NCBI GenBank assembly: GCA_964035545.1
Contig: OZ037765.1
Location: 31,339,504 to 31,403,503, forward strand
Reading direction: 5' to 3'
From: Bugula neritina
Taxonomy: Eukaryota; Bryozoa; Gymnolaemata; Cheilostomatida; Bugulidae
Length of the DNA stretch: 64,000 nucleotides
Shown: positions 13,301 to 26,400 of the stretch, piece after piece
Position numbering within the stretch: position 1 is the stretch's first letter
Layout: the number at the start of each line of letters is the position of its first letter
Program-made: the position numbers and the translations under genes
The notes under the pieces: model-generated
What the model was told of the DNA's origin: nothing
The model's database searches: none
What the model saw: the letters and a program-made list of their open reading frames with translations, nothing else

Positions 13301-16300
13301 AATGTAAAGTGAATGGCGTTTCACAACAAAAGTATAAGTATTAGTATTCCTGGAGTTGCTGATAATAATAACCTCATTGCTGGTTGCTCAGTTCAAAAGT
13401 TTGTTTTTAGTTTCTCACATCCCACTTAACATTTTGCTTGTTACGCATTATGTGACAAAAATATACCACACACTGGTGAACATCAAAATTTGAGCAATCT
13501 ACTTGTCTGCTATGGATGGGTACACGGTGCATTCTGGTAACTTGGGGACCCAATTTGAATTTGCATATTTACATTAGCATTTTTTGCAGGAAATCCAGCA
13601 AGTACCCATGTTTTTTAAAATACTGATGGTTAGTAAATTATTGTTGTTTGTATTATTGTCATTATGTATGTGTTGTTCCAGCTGATAAATAATAAATTGA
13701 ATTATTTTGTAATCGATTGTTATGTACCACTTTAGATAAAGGTTTTGAAATACAAAGTTCAAGACATAGCATAGGCTGTTTAAGTAGAATAACCGGCTGC
13801 CTACTTGATGATACATTCTAAAACCACTAAAAACTAGCTGATCAAAACTAAGAACTGACATAAAACAACATTATTAGTCATTACATGGTCACAGTATGAT
13901 TGTCTAGACAACTATAGAATTCCAACATGTAAAATTACATAATAAAGAATGAGAGCATTATTGCACTATATTGTCACTACAACTACAAGTTAAAAATTAA
14001 TTATGCATAATGTTTTTTCCTCTATTTTAACTAACTATTCTTATAGCCAGTGCTATAACTTTGGAAGTATCAGTTGGTTGATGATTAGATCTGTGATAAG
14101 TTCGAGTGTAGATCTGTTGTCAGTATAGCCTCTTAAGAGGCAAAATATATAATACAAAGATTTTTTCCCCCTTAGAGTTACTCTGGTAGCTCAGGTTTCA
14201 GTATTTTTTATCTAAGTACTATGCATAAAAGTGCATACTATTTCTTAACCTTGGTTTTTATTTTTGTTTGAGTTAATAAAGTATAGGGTTAATCATAAAT
14301 GATGAAATATTCCTTTTTAATTTTTGTGTTTTCTGACAGTTTTAGCATGAAAATCCTCAGTACTTTTACAAATATTCTAAGTTGATTTGCAGTGACATAT
14401 GTGTCTGGAAAGAGCATCTTCCTTTTACCCAAAGTTTTGGTCAGGATGCATTTTAATACATTATTGAGTCATGAACATGTTCCTTTGTCAACAGTTGCAA
14501 ATGTTTAGCAGTTAAATTCCAAGTTAAAAATACTGACTGTCATTTCCACCAAAGCTAAATGATCTCTATGATCTCAACAGACATCCTGACACCATAGTTG
14601 ACATAGAGGTGGTGGTCAGCTATTCAGGAGTAAAAATGGTGTCTGGTTTTAGTCTGTTTACAGTTTGCTTATTATCTTGAGAATTACATGTTAGAAGCAA
14701 AGTGCTATGTGTTTATTTCACAAATAAACATTGCTGTACTTCTATACCTCAGTCTCTGAGCTGTAGTTCTAGTAACTCTTTAGGAATTTCAGGATTGTTT
14801 CGCACCTTTGACTTTTTCTCTCTTCTAGCTCTTTTAGTTCATTTTACTTTGTCATTGATACCTTTTACTCAGCATCCTGTAGAATCATAGTAACTTAACA
14901 TTGCGAGATGCATATGAAAGCAAAAATATAAAATGTATAGCCTCAATCTGCTTCATTATATTTTCATGTTTTAAAGGCTGAGATTAATTTAGTTACTAAT
15001 TGTATTTTTTACTAGAATAAAGAATGTGACGCTTCAAGCAGTTTAGGTTAGCTGTTTGATTCAAGATTCAAATGATTTTAGTTTAAAATATAAACAAGCC
15101 ACATTGCCTAGAACAAAGAGTTGCTAGGGGTTTATCCAACTTTCTAACTATCATGGTCTTGTCAAAGATGATGATCCAGCACTTTACTTGTACTTACTAA
15201 TGTGTAACAAGGCCTATATAGTCTGCTAATTTGGGATATTTCACAGTTATCAGGAACCTCAATGATCTTAATTATAATATTTTAAAGATACAGTATGAAG
15301 GTTTGGTGCCAGCTATGTCATGCTGTGATATGTTTTATCTTCAGCGCACAAAATATTTTCAACTTATTCATTAGTTCACATTTTTCAATAGCAGGTAGTG
15401 ACAACTCCTAAAAATAAATGAAACCCTGCTTGTGAATGATGAAAGCTTACAGTATAAAAAATCTTGCGTGATTTCCTTTGTGTTGGTGTTCAGCTTTATG
15501 TACAGTCGAGATGGCTTTGATACTATCACCACACATACAAGGTAATAGTCTCTTAAGATGAAGTTCTAGTGTGGAGGCTTTGCACACTTCAAATCTGTTT
15601 ACCATATTTTAGCCAGTTTTTCTTATATCGATTTATTGTAATGCGTTTCCAGCTATAACTGAATCGAATTATTAACACTTGAGGTTGCTTCCATAAACTA
15701 TAATTCTTCTAACATTAATTTTAAGAAAAGTTTTAGTTCCACAAAAATTCTAGGTTTCTGAGACACCTAAATTTGACTCCTTTAGGTGTCTCGTAAAGCT
15801 GGGTAAGGTGATAATGGCAGTCTCTGCAGTCAGCTAATTATGGTGATTTGATATAATATTATGTGTTGCCTTTATGCATCCTCATAAAAGCAATGAACCT
15901 AATGCCTCAATACAGTGAATAGGAAATTTTCCTACTTCACAATACTGCCTGTGAAAGCAGTTCTTTGTGTCTAGAAAGGTAATCTGGCATCTCAGGTGTG
16001 GTTGCTAACTATAGGCAAATGAGATTGTTCAATAAACATCAGTGCTACTTAATGAAATGTTCCCGGCATCTTTGGTCATTTTGTTGTTGAATAACATAAG
16101 AGACGGACAGCAATTACTGTAGTTGTGTCTAGTGACACAATGCATTTCTCAACTCATTGTTAACAGTTGATTGTTGACTTTCGATTTCGATGGTGTTAAA
16201 GCTTTTTTCTGGTAGCTCTTTAACAGTCGGGTAAGTTTTGAGCATAGTTGATAGTACACTCACCTGAAAGCCTCTCTGTGACTAGTGTGGGAGTCAAAAT

Positions 16301-16621
16301 AATAGAATGTTGATTTTCTGTTTGCCTTCAATCTGCTGTGCGGAACTGCAAAAATTTATGAACCCTAGTATAGGCCAGCTGCCTAAAAGAATCGAAAACT
16401 GCTGGTTGTATGCAATTTTGCTGGGCTATGTTTTGTTTAGATCAAGTATGTATAAACTGTTGCATCGTTGTTTTCTCTTGTTTACGAATGAGAATAGGTA
16501 GATGGCAGCATATCTTTTTATCTCTTCATATTTTAGATTGAGAAAGGATTCATTCTTTGGTGCAGTAAACTCTTCCACAGACCAGATTTTCGTCTGAATC
16601 TCAGCTGAAGACACACTTAAG

Positions 16622-19217
16622 ATGGCGGATGAAGCTGGGCAGAAAGCTATGCTGCACTTTATAGAGATCCTCATGAACAGCTCTGCACCACTTTCTATAA
16701 GTCAGTTAGCTGGTCGTTTCGGAAGCAAAAATTTCACTCCAGAAATGAGGACTGCTGCAGGGGGCAATGAAGAAGGGCTGAAGTCCTTCCTGACTAAATA
16801 TCCTTCTCTCTTTAATATTGAAGGTAGGTATATGCAATGCTTATACAGTTTATATGTAAAGTTTAGAAAATAGAACTAGGCAAAATTATTCATGGTTTAG
16901 GATGAATGCTTGGAAAAAGCTAACAAAATTTTATAACGGAATGTTTCCAGTAGCAAGTTTTGTACAAGAAACGTTTGGGGTGAAAACATTTTTTATTTTG
17001 AATATAAGCAGTTTATACTATAGCATGTGCTGTTGATCATCTCAACCTTTTGAATAGCATCAATGCTTTCCAAGCTGTAACCAAGCAGTCCTAGCAACTT
17101 TAAAATAAGGTTGAGAATTTGGAGTTGTTTTCACCACAGAGTATGAAGCATTTTCCTCCAACTAGACTAGGTGCTCTTCATTCAGCTTGAAATGGGAATA
17201 GTACTCTTTGATCTAATGCTCGCAAGACAGAACTTAAAGCAGCATTTGACATTATTTTGTGTCTCCGGATATAAATATTGGAAGGGAATTATAAATTATT
17301 GATACAGCAATAGAAATTAGCTTTAGAGGTCTTCATATTATGTCTGTTTTGTGCTAGTTCACTCAAAGAGTAAATGCCTTTAGACATCACAATGCTACTG
17401 AGATACCCTTTACATCTTACAGGCTAATATTGCTCTAACATTTTATACATATTATATGTAACAAGTATTTAAATGCCCTAAATAAGTATGTTGTTGTATT
17501 ATTATACAGTTGATGGTTTACTCATTTGATATCATTTGATAAACTGTGCCATGTAAAAATGAATTATGCGTTGCAAATACCCAAACAAAATATCAGGGTA
17601 TTTGCAACATCATTTATATACCTGTATGTACCACCCATTCATTTATTGATTTGACAGTGTTGTTGTATATTTTTAGGCAATATGGTTTCTGTGAACATGC
17701 ATGGCACGCCCCTTCCTGAGAGCTCCGATGACGTTGACTCAGAGTCTAACAAGCCGCTGATGTCGGCTGTGGAGGTGGAGCTGAAGGCAGTCGACTACTT
17801 CCAGGACAAGTTGCTGAAGAAAGGGCTGGTCATGCCAGTCAAGAGCCTAGCCGGTCATCTCTCTCAGGCCCCGCTGCACATGAGGAACGTGGTGGGCCCC
17901 CAGACCGAATTCAGGAGCTTCCTTGTCAAACACAAAGATATATTTGTGGTTACAGAGGACGAGATGGTTACTTTAACTGAAGATATATTAAACAAACCAA
18001 GGTCTCAGGCAACAATGAACAGAAGCGAGAGTGACAGCAGTCTTGATTCTAATACAGCGTCTAAATCTGTTAGTAAAGATAGCAAGAGTAAGCCCTCTCC
18101 TATCACCATGACGGCCAGTGAGTATAAAACCATGAAGTTTTTGAAAGAGCTGGTTGAGCGAAATGAAGGAAGAATCTCTCTTGTGGGCGTGCTCAGTCAG
18201 GTGCCTGATGCTGCCGACTCTATTAGAAATATTCTCAGTGACAGCGAGGCCAAGCTGACTAGTTTTGTTCAGAAGTTTCCTAATATTTTTGTCCTGGTGG
18301 ATGACATGGTGACTCTGAAGAAGACGAAGCTGAATGTAATAATGGCGGGGAGTCGTCCAGTCACTAGTCCCAGTAACAGTGTCACTGACAGTTCTCTGTC
18401 CCCGCCATCCGATAGTCACTCGGAGAGTTACAACACGTCTACTTCCTCTAATATGACTGACTCACTGGAGAGACCCTCCTTGTTGTCTCAGTCTAGTGGC
18501 TACTCTCACTCTTCATACTCCACTCATCGCACGCTCAGCAATCACAAAGGTCCTGTCTACCATCTCGCAAAGCTCTGGGGAATCATTGACCTGGGGCGTC
18601 ATGAGCACGTCTTCTTTGACAGGTCTATACTTCCCGATGGGTATGACGACCTGGTGAAGAATTTCAAAATAGGCCAGATTTTGAGATTTAATGCTGTTCG
18701 AGCTGCACGAGGTAGCCGAGCTCGCTGGAGAGCCACTCACATCTGGCGAGATGGAGAAGATATTCGCAGTATGTATGGCATGAACGCCACTTTCTCCATT
18801 ACCGGCTTTAACCCATCTGGCGTAGACGATGAAATGAAAAAGTTACTTACTCAGGCCAATGCTAATCTAAATACAAACTCGAATGTAACTAACGACAGTT
18901 ACTCATACGTAGATGCTAGTCAGAGTAACACTGGCTGCATACCTGTCTGGACAACGAAACCCAAGGCAGACTTAGACGAGTCCAGCAGACGGAGCTTAGC
19001 TTCCCTTTCCATGGTGCCTGATAGTAGTTATAGTCTTAAATCTTCAAACCAAGATGGGAAGTCATTGATACCAGGTTATATGCTAGTTCCAACTGCTAAT
19101 GCAAAGCTCATCAAGTCCTGCACTAATGGAACAAATCAAATAACCCGAGAGATAGGTTGTCAGACTATTTCTACAGGAGACATTATGGCTACTCAGTTGT
19201 ACCAAGAAGAAGATTAG
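16622..19217 (+). CDS. Egalitarian-like winged-helix repeat protein, no exonuclease domain
   Basis: Two exons, 16622-16823 and 17677-19217, join in frame (split GGC codon) to give 580 residues. Drosophila Egalitarian is an RNA-cargo adaptor for dynein with BicD. Residues 5-66 resemble its N-terminal domain strongly (ISQLAGRFGSKNFTPEMR, then GGNEEGLKSFLTKYPSLF). Two further related winged-helix-like units lie at about 98-169 (LKAVDYFQDKLLKKG, FRSFLVKHKDIFVV) and 211-283 (KLTSFVQKFPNIFVL). After a serine-rich linker, about 358-426 (VYHLAKLWGIIDLGRHEHVF and FKIGQILRFNAVRA) looks like a small beta-barrel of cold-shock type; this is inference. The tail contains IGCQTIST at 560-567, compatible with an LC8 dynein light chain motif. 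The 3'-5' exonuclease domain of Egalitarian is absent: a stop and AT-rich 3' UTR follow. Start choice: ATG in an aagATGGCGG context opens the first conserved domain. Confidence 0.72.
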
Positions 19218-20476
19218 GTCAACTGTCACATCTATTTATTCAAATATGTTTGAAAATGTTTAGAATTTAGAGTTAGTTGTTAAAAGTTTGCCATTTGGTT
19301 TTAAACTAATCAACTACACAGTTTTAATTAATCAAGATAGCAGCTGTAGTGCAGATCCTGAGCAACTTAGGAATTATAAACTAACACACATTGCATACTT
19401 ATCAGAGTGAATTATTTTACTATGTGATAATATTGGTGCTGAACCTAAATTATGCTTCAAACTTCCAAATTATTGTTAGTGTAGCCTCAGATCTGAGAGT
19501 AATGTGTTCAGTCATATTTTCAATAATTTTTGCATAGTTTTTTTGGTTGAAAAGTTTTAGTTAACATTTTTTATTTATAAACTATTTTTATGTTAAATTT
19601 TACTTTATTTTTGTTTTGTTGTAATATCGAAACCCTATCATGAGTATACCCACAGCTTGTTATGTATGTTGTGAATTATTTTGTCAGTTGTCGAACAACC
19701 AACATTTATTTATTGCAATTTGTTAATGCTCACCACCCTTTAATTTATTATTTTAATATAAATTAGTATATACAAATTATGTTGTTAAAAATAAACTGTT
19801 ACAACTTTAACTTTGCTACACATTTGTTTATTGCTTACATTTATACTACAATTTTTAATTTTGGCTGCTAATTTTAATGACTGCATAGCGGCTTCATTTG
19901 CAATCATTGCTCATCAATTGGTCAATACATTGTGAATTAAATAGGAAAATGCAAAAAAATGACACCAATCCACGAACTCTTATTATTGCAATTTCAATTA
20001 GACTCTGTTTGGACTGTATGTGATTTTTGTTAATATGATATATAGCATGGCCCATACTAGAGGCATGTGCATCATAATCAATCAATGAGAAAAATCATTG
20101 ATAGTCGGAAAAGTGCGGCCCAACTACTTGTGTTTGCTTCGTGTTATGTTTTAAAAAGAATATATTATTTAGTATAGGCAAATTAAAACTTATATAATGC
20201 AAACTACCATTAGCTAAATTCTATTCTAAAGAGTTAAAATCAACATAATATTTTGTGATCTAGCGCATTTATCGTAGGAGTTGTCTTGTAAAAATAGAAG
20301 TTGTCAAGCCCCAACTTCAGCATAAACAATGTCGCTAATATTCTTCGTAAATATTATATAGGCAAATTGTATTGCACTATAATAATTCGAGATCAGAAAA
20401 CGATTTAAGACGTTTCTCAAAGTTATCTTGGAGCAATACCAAATCGCATTAAATCGATTTCACACTTTCAGAAAAC
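19218..20476. other. 3' UTR of the Egalitarian-like gene and spacer before SF3B1
   Basis: AT-rich sequence without coding potential. An AATAAA signal at 19790-19795 gives a 3' UTR of about 0.6 kb, and AT-richness rises throughout it. The SF3B1 start lies 0.65 kb farther on in the same direction. Confidence 0.6.
19790..19795 (+). terminator. Polyadenylation signal AATAAA, Egalitarian-like gene
   Basis: Canonical AATAAA 573 bases after the stop codon in AT-rich sequence; nothing coding lies between. Confidence 0.5.
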
Positions 20477-23400
20477 ATGGCGGCCCCTCGAACAGACCAG
20501 GGTAAGTTGTTTCTTTCCATAAACATTAATTTTATTGATTTAAACACTATGACCAGGTTTTAAGTTCATTGTCAATTTGTAGCTTTATCAATAAAATTGT
20601 TAACTGTGTTTTAATTTTGACTCTGATTAACTCCTACGTCCTAGTGTCAGCACGACTCGGTTTCACAACTGAACTCAAAGTGTAAAACTTAAACTAAAAC
20701 TAAAAGTAAATTAAAAATGAATCAAAATAAAAAGAAAGCAATATCATCAATCAACTATTAGTATCATAGTTATAGTGATGATAATTATTCTGTGCCTGTT
20801 GCCGTTGCATTAACATTAACAGCATGCGCTGAACTATAGAATCAGAATGACGTTTTTGATTTACCATTTAGTTTTAATGATTGGGGTTTTCAAATTCGTC
20901 ATTATCACTGTGACTGTCAGCTCTCTCAGTCTCTGACTCTTGCCAAAACGACGGTGAGAGACCGAATAAGCACATTATGATTATTCTCATCTCATCTCAT
21001 CTAATTAATCTCACTCGGAGCGCTTTATTCTAATAGTAATAATATTAATTACACAGTTTATTTTATTGTTGTATTAAGCCTAAAGAGAGAAATCGGTTTT
21101 AAAATTATTCCAAATGAAAATGACCAACTCAAACTGGCAACAGTAGTCAGTATTTTAATTTAATAACTTATTACACTCGTCCTCGAAGTCGATGTTATAA
21201 GATTATCATATTCTATACTTAACATAATCACAAAGTCAATGGTGACTAAGCTCTGTTTTAGTTAAAAAGTAAAACGTAATTTCAAATTCATTCTGAGACT
21301 GATAATTGTTATTGAAATTGATCGCTGAATTAGCCTTTAAATTTAATATTAGTGAATTCTCCATGAAATATATTAATAATAGCGATGACCATAGCTCTGA
21401 TTAGTCATGTTTAGTTGTTACTTTGAGTGGTCCTGAACAAAGTAATGGTTTTATATAATATTATTTGTTTGGACATGATAAAATATTAAATAATTATTGT
21501 GATAATAAATCATAGGCTATAACTATTACTATTATTGTTATCAGACTAAATTTTATTGTTGAAACTCAAAATAAATCAGGAGTTTGACCTTTTTCATATC
21601 ATTTGTCTTAGTCTAGCTGATGACATTTCCATTTCCTGAAGTAAAATCTTGAAACATCATGCTTGTTGTTCAGTATTTGTTTTCAGTTTTAATTTTTTAA
21701 AAGTTTTTACACCTCCAGCTGTTGTTGATTTATTTATATTGTATAGGTCATTGGTTTGTAACTTGAAGAGTTTTGATACTTTTTAAAAAAAATTAAAAAC
21801 AGCTTCAAGAACGTGGTTTTTATCGTTTATTATTGCTATGTCTGAACTGAACTTTATAGTCTGAAATAATATAAATTATCTTTTGCCTCGATTTATTTTA
21901 GATTTTGCTGCTGCCATAAAAGAGCTTCAAGCTGGTCGAAATATACACTCTGAAAACCAGCCTGATGAAAACAGAGCTAATAGAATTGGCCTTGGAGCGG
22001 AAGGTCACTTTGACACAGATATCTACTCTGAGAAGTTTAGTGGACAGTTTGTGGATTCTATAGCACCTAATGATGAGCAAGATGTAAGTACCCTTCTTGG
22101 TACAATTATCTGCCAGCTTCTGCTTCTGAGTTTTCATTACATCTACTAGTTTCTTACCACACAGTTGTGTTTTTGTAGGACGATGATGATATGGGACAAA
22201 TGCTTGGAAAGAAGCCATCATCTTATTCAGCTCCGTTAAATGTGCTGAATGACTTGGCTCAAGACAAGGTAAGTGTGCATGCGAAGCGACCAGTTATTAT
22301 ACCACATCAATTTTTCAGCTCTTTTCTCATCGTGGTATGCTGTGTCTGTTAAGCTTAAGTGCGGGTACTGATTTATAGTTGAAAACTGTTGATATGTATA
22401 GAGTTCATAATGATGTAGGACTATGACCCTTTTGCTGAACACAAGCCGAAGAAAGTTCGGGATAGAGACAATGACTATAAAGCGCAGAAAAGACCTGTTC
22501 GCATGATCTCTCCAGACCGACATGATCCATTTGCTGATGGTATGGTCATATGTCTCAGTATTTCTGTGCCAGGGACCCCAAGGAATAATTTTTGATATTT
22601 CAGTTATTTTTAATTATCAAGCACAGTATTAGTATTTTTCTGTTTTATTGTTTTGATATTCTGCGATTACTCAGTATATCAATACTTTGCTAATCTATCA
22701 TTGCGCTATGTTATCTAGCCAATTGTGGGGATATTTACCTCGGGAATAGAAAGTGGTTTCTTATACAAGAATAAGCTGCTCTTGCTCCAAGCACTGACTA
22801 TTGACCAGCGGGTACGCTCGGAAAATTGTGCATAATTTGCTTTTCTGAGTGAAACCCAATGTTCAAAGCAGATATACGTACTGCTAGGGAGTATCAGCTA
22901 CAGAATACAATATCTTACATTAGTTAGAGGGGTTTCCCTGGTACATATATAGCTCTCATTAGGCCTGAAAACAACTGTTTGATATTGAGTTATACTAATC
23001 TGCTCGTATGTTCTCTCATTCCACCTCAGGTATCCACTTATACCGCTCTATCTGCAGCGTCACCGCTGCCCAAATCACTACTATGTGGTTGCGAGTTTGG
23101 CTGGAGATGGACCCACCTTCTTGCTCTTCGTGTCTTCTATCTAAGCAACATAACACTATAAATATTTACCATCATATGCCCCTATTTGATTCTTGCACAT
23201 GTTTTTTAGTATGCAATCGGATACATTATCTTGAATCAGAATTCTTTACATTTTGTGATGGTAAAAATCGTCCATTCCTTGGACTGTAAAATGCATTTGT
23301 AACTTGTTGGACTGACTGCTTACCTGTAAACGGCTGTTGTGTATTGGGGAGGGGCGGGGGTCAAGTGTTACTATAGTATTTATGGAATACTTTTAGATAA

Positions 23401-26400
23401 GCAACGATGGTGATGTTTGAGTTAGTCACCTTAGTGGAGGCCTGGTGGCTAGCCACCCCATGGAGTATGGTTAGTAGATATTTACTGGCTGCAATCGCTC
23501 TGGTGATTGTATGCCGGTAAGATGTGAAAGACGTGCAGCATGAGACTTACTTTTGTTTTGACTATTGTGTACGGCTCTTTAACTTCAGGCAGCTTTTGAT
23601 AATTCTAGCTGCTTGGTTTATAGTGAAAAGCAGAATTAAGTCGTACACAATAGTCATTTCACACATGCTGAGTTTTTCCTTGTCAGGACTTGGGTTGATG
23701 CACGTCCTATGGGTTTGTTACAATGATGAACAACTCAGCTGTGATGGGATCCCCTTGTTTCACTGACAGTTTTTCTAGATTAAGACATTTTGTTTGAGAT
23801 GTCATCTAACGACATGTTTTGTTATGTATTTTCCAGGAGGTAAAACACCAGATGTGTCTAACAAGGCTAGAACTTACACATCCATCATGCAGGAGCAGGA
23901 ACTGCGCAGAGACCAGGTGAGCTCCTAGCGCCAGGTGTGGCACCTCCTGTTCATAATTCCCGTGCTTGTAAGCCCTTCACGTTTGGTTTCTTTGATTCTT
24001 TTGTTATTTCAGAGAGGAGTTGAAGACAAGATGCGGGAGAAGGCCAAGACGGGTGAGCTGAAAGCTAATGGCTCAGATGTGACGGTGCAGCAGAAGAAGA
24101 AAAGGCGGTGGGATCAGGCTGTAGAGGCCGATGCTAACAACCAGCCAACTCCCAAAAGAAGAATAGACGCCCCCGCCACACCATCACAGGCCAGCTGGGC
24201 CGAGACACCCGGTCGGATAGCCCCTGATGCCACCCCTGGATCCGCACAGACTCCTGGCACAGTTAGACACTGGGCTGAGACTCCTGTTCACGTGTCGGCC
24301 GGCAGCATGACTCCGGGACGTGAGCCAACGACTCCCGGACACAGTGGAGCCACGCCCAGTGGGAGACGTAACAGATGGGATGAGACACCAAGAGGCACAG
24401 GGGGTTAGTTGACAGTCTATTAGATGTTGGCATTATTTGATCAAGAGAGAACTTGTCATGTAGCTTCGTGATTCTCTGCCATTCAAATGGCTCACGGCTG
24501 TTCCTTAGATCTGTTTTCTGTCTATTTTTATTTTTTTTTTTCAATTTTCTCTCTTCAGTCAGTTTTAATTTGTGTTAATTTCTCATTGCCATGTCATGTG
24601 TTGCTCTTTGTTAATATACTAACTGAGTGATGCACTGCTTCTACAGAAACCCCCGCACACTCTGGGTGGGCTGAGACCCCTAAGGCTAACCGAGCAGGGG
24701 AGGATAAGATAGAGGATACTCCATCAGCCTCTGTGTCTAAGAGACGCTCCAGATGGGACGAGACTCCTGTAACAGCTGGAGCTATGACGCCCTCGATGAC
24801 CCCCGGGGCTCACACCCCTGGTGGTGGCACACCTGGCGGGTTCACTCCAGGGGGTGCGTTTACACCAGGGGGTGCTACACCCAGTGGCTTCACCCCGGGA
24901 GGGATAACTCCTAGTGGTGTGACTCCAATTGGAAATAAGGCTATGCAGATGGCTACTCCCTCTCCAGGTATGTGCCACTAGCGTTTAGTTGAAAGCCGTT
25001 TGCTTGCAGTTGACATTGACCTTCACTTAATAGACAGTGACTGTTGACCTTCACTTTTATTGTCTTCCAAGATCCATGCCTCACAGAATGTTAATTTCTA
25101 GGTCAACTTATGGCAATGACACCGGAGCAGATGCAGGCATTCAACTGGCAGAAGGAGATAGACATCAGGAACAGACCTCTCTCAGACGATGACCTGGACG
25201 CAATGTTCCCCGAGGGATACAAAGTACTGCAACCCCCTGCAGGCTACGTGCCCATACGTACGCCGGCTCGTAAACTCATGGCCACTCCAACACCTATGAT
25301 GGGCGGTACTCCAGGCTTCAAGATGCAAGGAACACCAGACCACCAGGCCAACAAGGATCTGGTGGTGGACATGCAGCCTAAAGGCAACCTCCCAACTCTC
25401 AAACCCGACGATATGCAGTACTTTGATAAGTTGCTGGTGAGTCACTCCTTCTGTAGTTATTCCATCTTTAACATGTATCTACTAGCATATATCTATTAGC
25501 ATGTATCTACTGGCATATATATATTAGCATGTGTCTACTAGCATATATCTACTAGCATAATTATATATACTGGCTTATATCTACTAGCATATATATACTA
25601 GCATATATATACTGGCATGTGTCTACTAGCATATATCTACTAGCATATATCTACTAGCATATATCTACTGGCATATATATATTAGCATGTGTCTACTAGC
25701 ATATATCTACTAGCATATATATACTGGCATATATCTACTACCATATATATACTAGCATATATATACTGGCATGTGTCTACTAGCATATATCTACTAGCAT
25801 ATATCTACTAGTGTATGACTGAATCTCTAGGTGGATGTGGACGAGGAATCGTTGACCCCAGAGGAGCAGAAGGACAGGAAGATTATGAAGTTTCTGCTAA
25901 AGATAAAGAACGGCACACCGCCCATGAGAAAGGCTGCCCTCCGTCAAATCACCGACAAGGCGAGAGAGCTGGGAGCTGGGCCCCTCTTCAACCAAATATT
26001 GCCCCTCCTCATGTCCCCTACTCTGGAGGACCAAGAGAGACATCTGCTCGTCAAGGTGTGTGGTGTAACACATTTGTCTTCATGATTTAACTAATCTACT
26101 TTTACTGCTGGACTCATCTTAACAATAGAGACTATTTATAGAGACAAGTTAGCAGTATCCCTGGTGATGCTTGATTAAAGCATTTCATGTTTCTGATCTG
26201 TTAATGTTCATTATTTTTGTATGACAGGTGATTGACAGAATCCTGTACAAACTGGATGATCTCGTTAGACCCTACGTTCACAAGATATTGGTGGTGATAG
26301 AGCCTTTACTCATTGATGAAGATTACTATGCTAGAGTGGAGGGTAGGGAGATTATCTCTAACTTGGCCAAGGTGAGTGCTATTTGTATTACAGATTTACT

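Larger units (their letters stand above)
8691..16621. other. Long intergenic region between divergent BTAF1 and the Egalitarian-like gene
   Basis: No convincing coding exon was found in about 7.9 kb. The stretch 8691-10540 is plain AT-rich DNA. From about 10540 to 13300 the sequence is dominated by degenerate TAG/CTA/ATT words (see the repeat entries). Around 11520-11600 there is a less AT-rich patch with an attggtca CCAAT-type box and, on the minus strand, CCAAAATGGCT, which could belong to a promoter, but it is 2.8 kb from the BTAF1 start and no transcript can be shown. From 13300 to 16621 the sequence is unremarkable, with short stop-rich frames only. Confidence 0.7.

Noticed and set aside
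17988-18419. 143-codon minus-strand open frame
   Set aside because: Shadow of the Egalitarian-like coding exon on the other strand.
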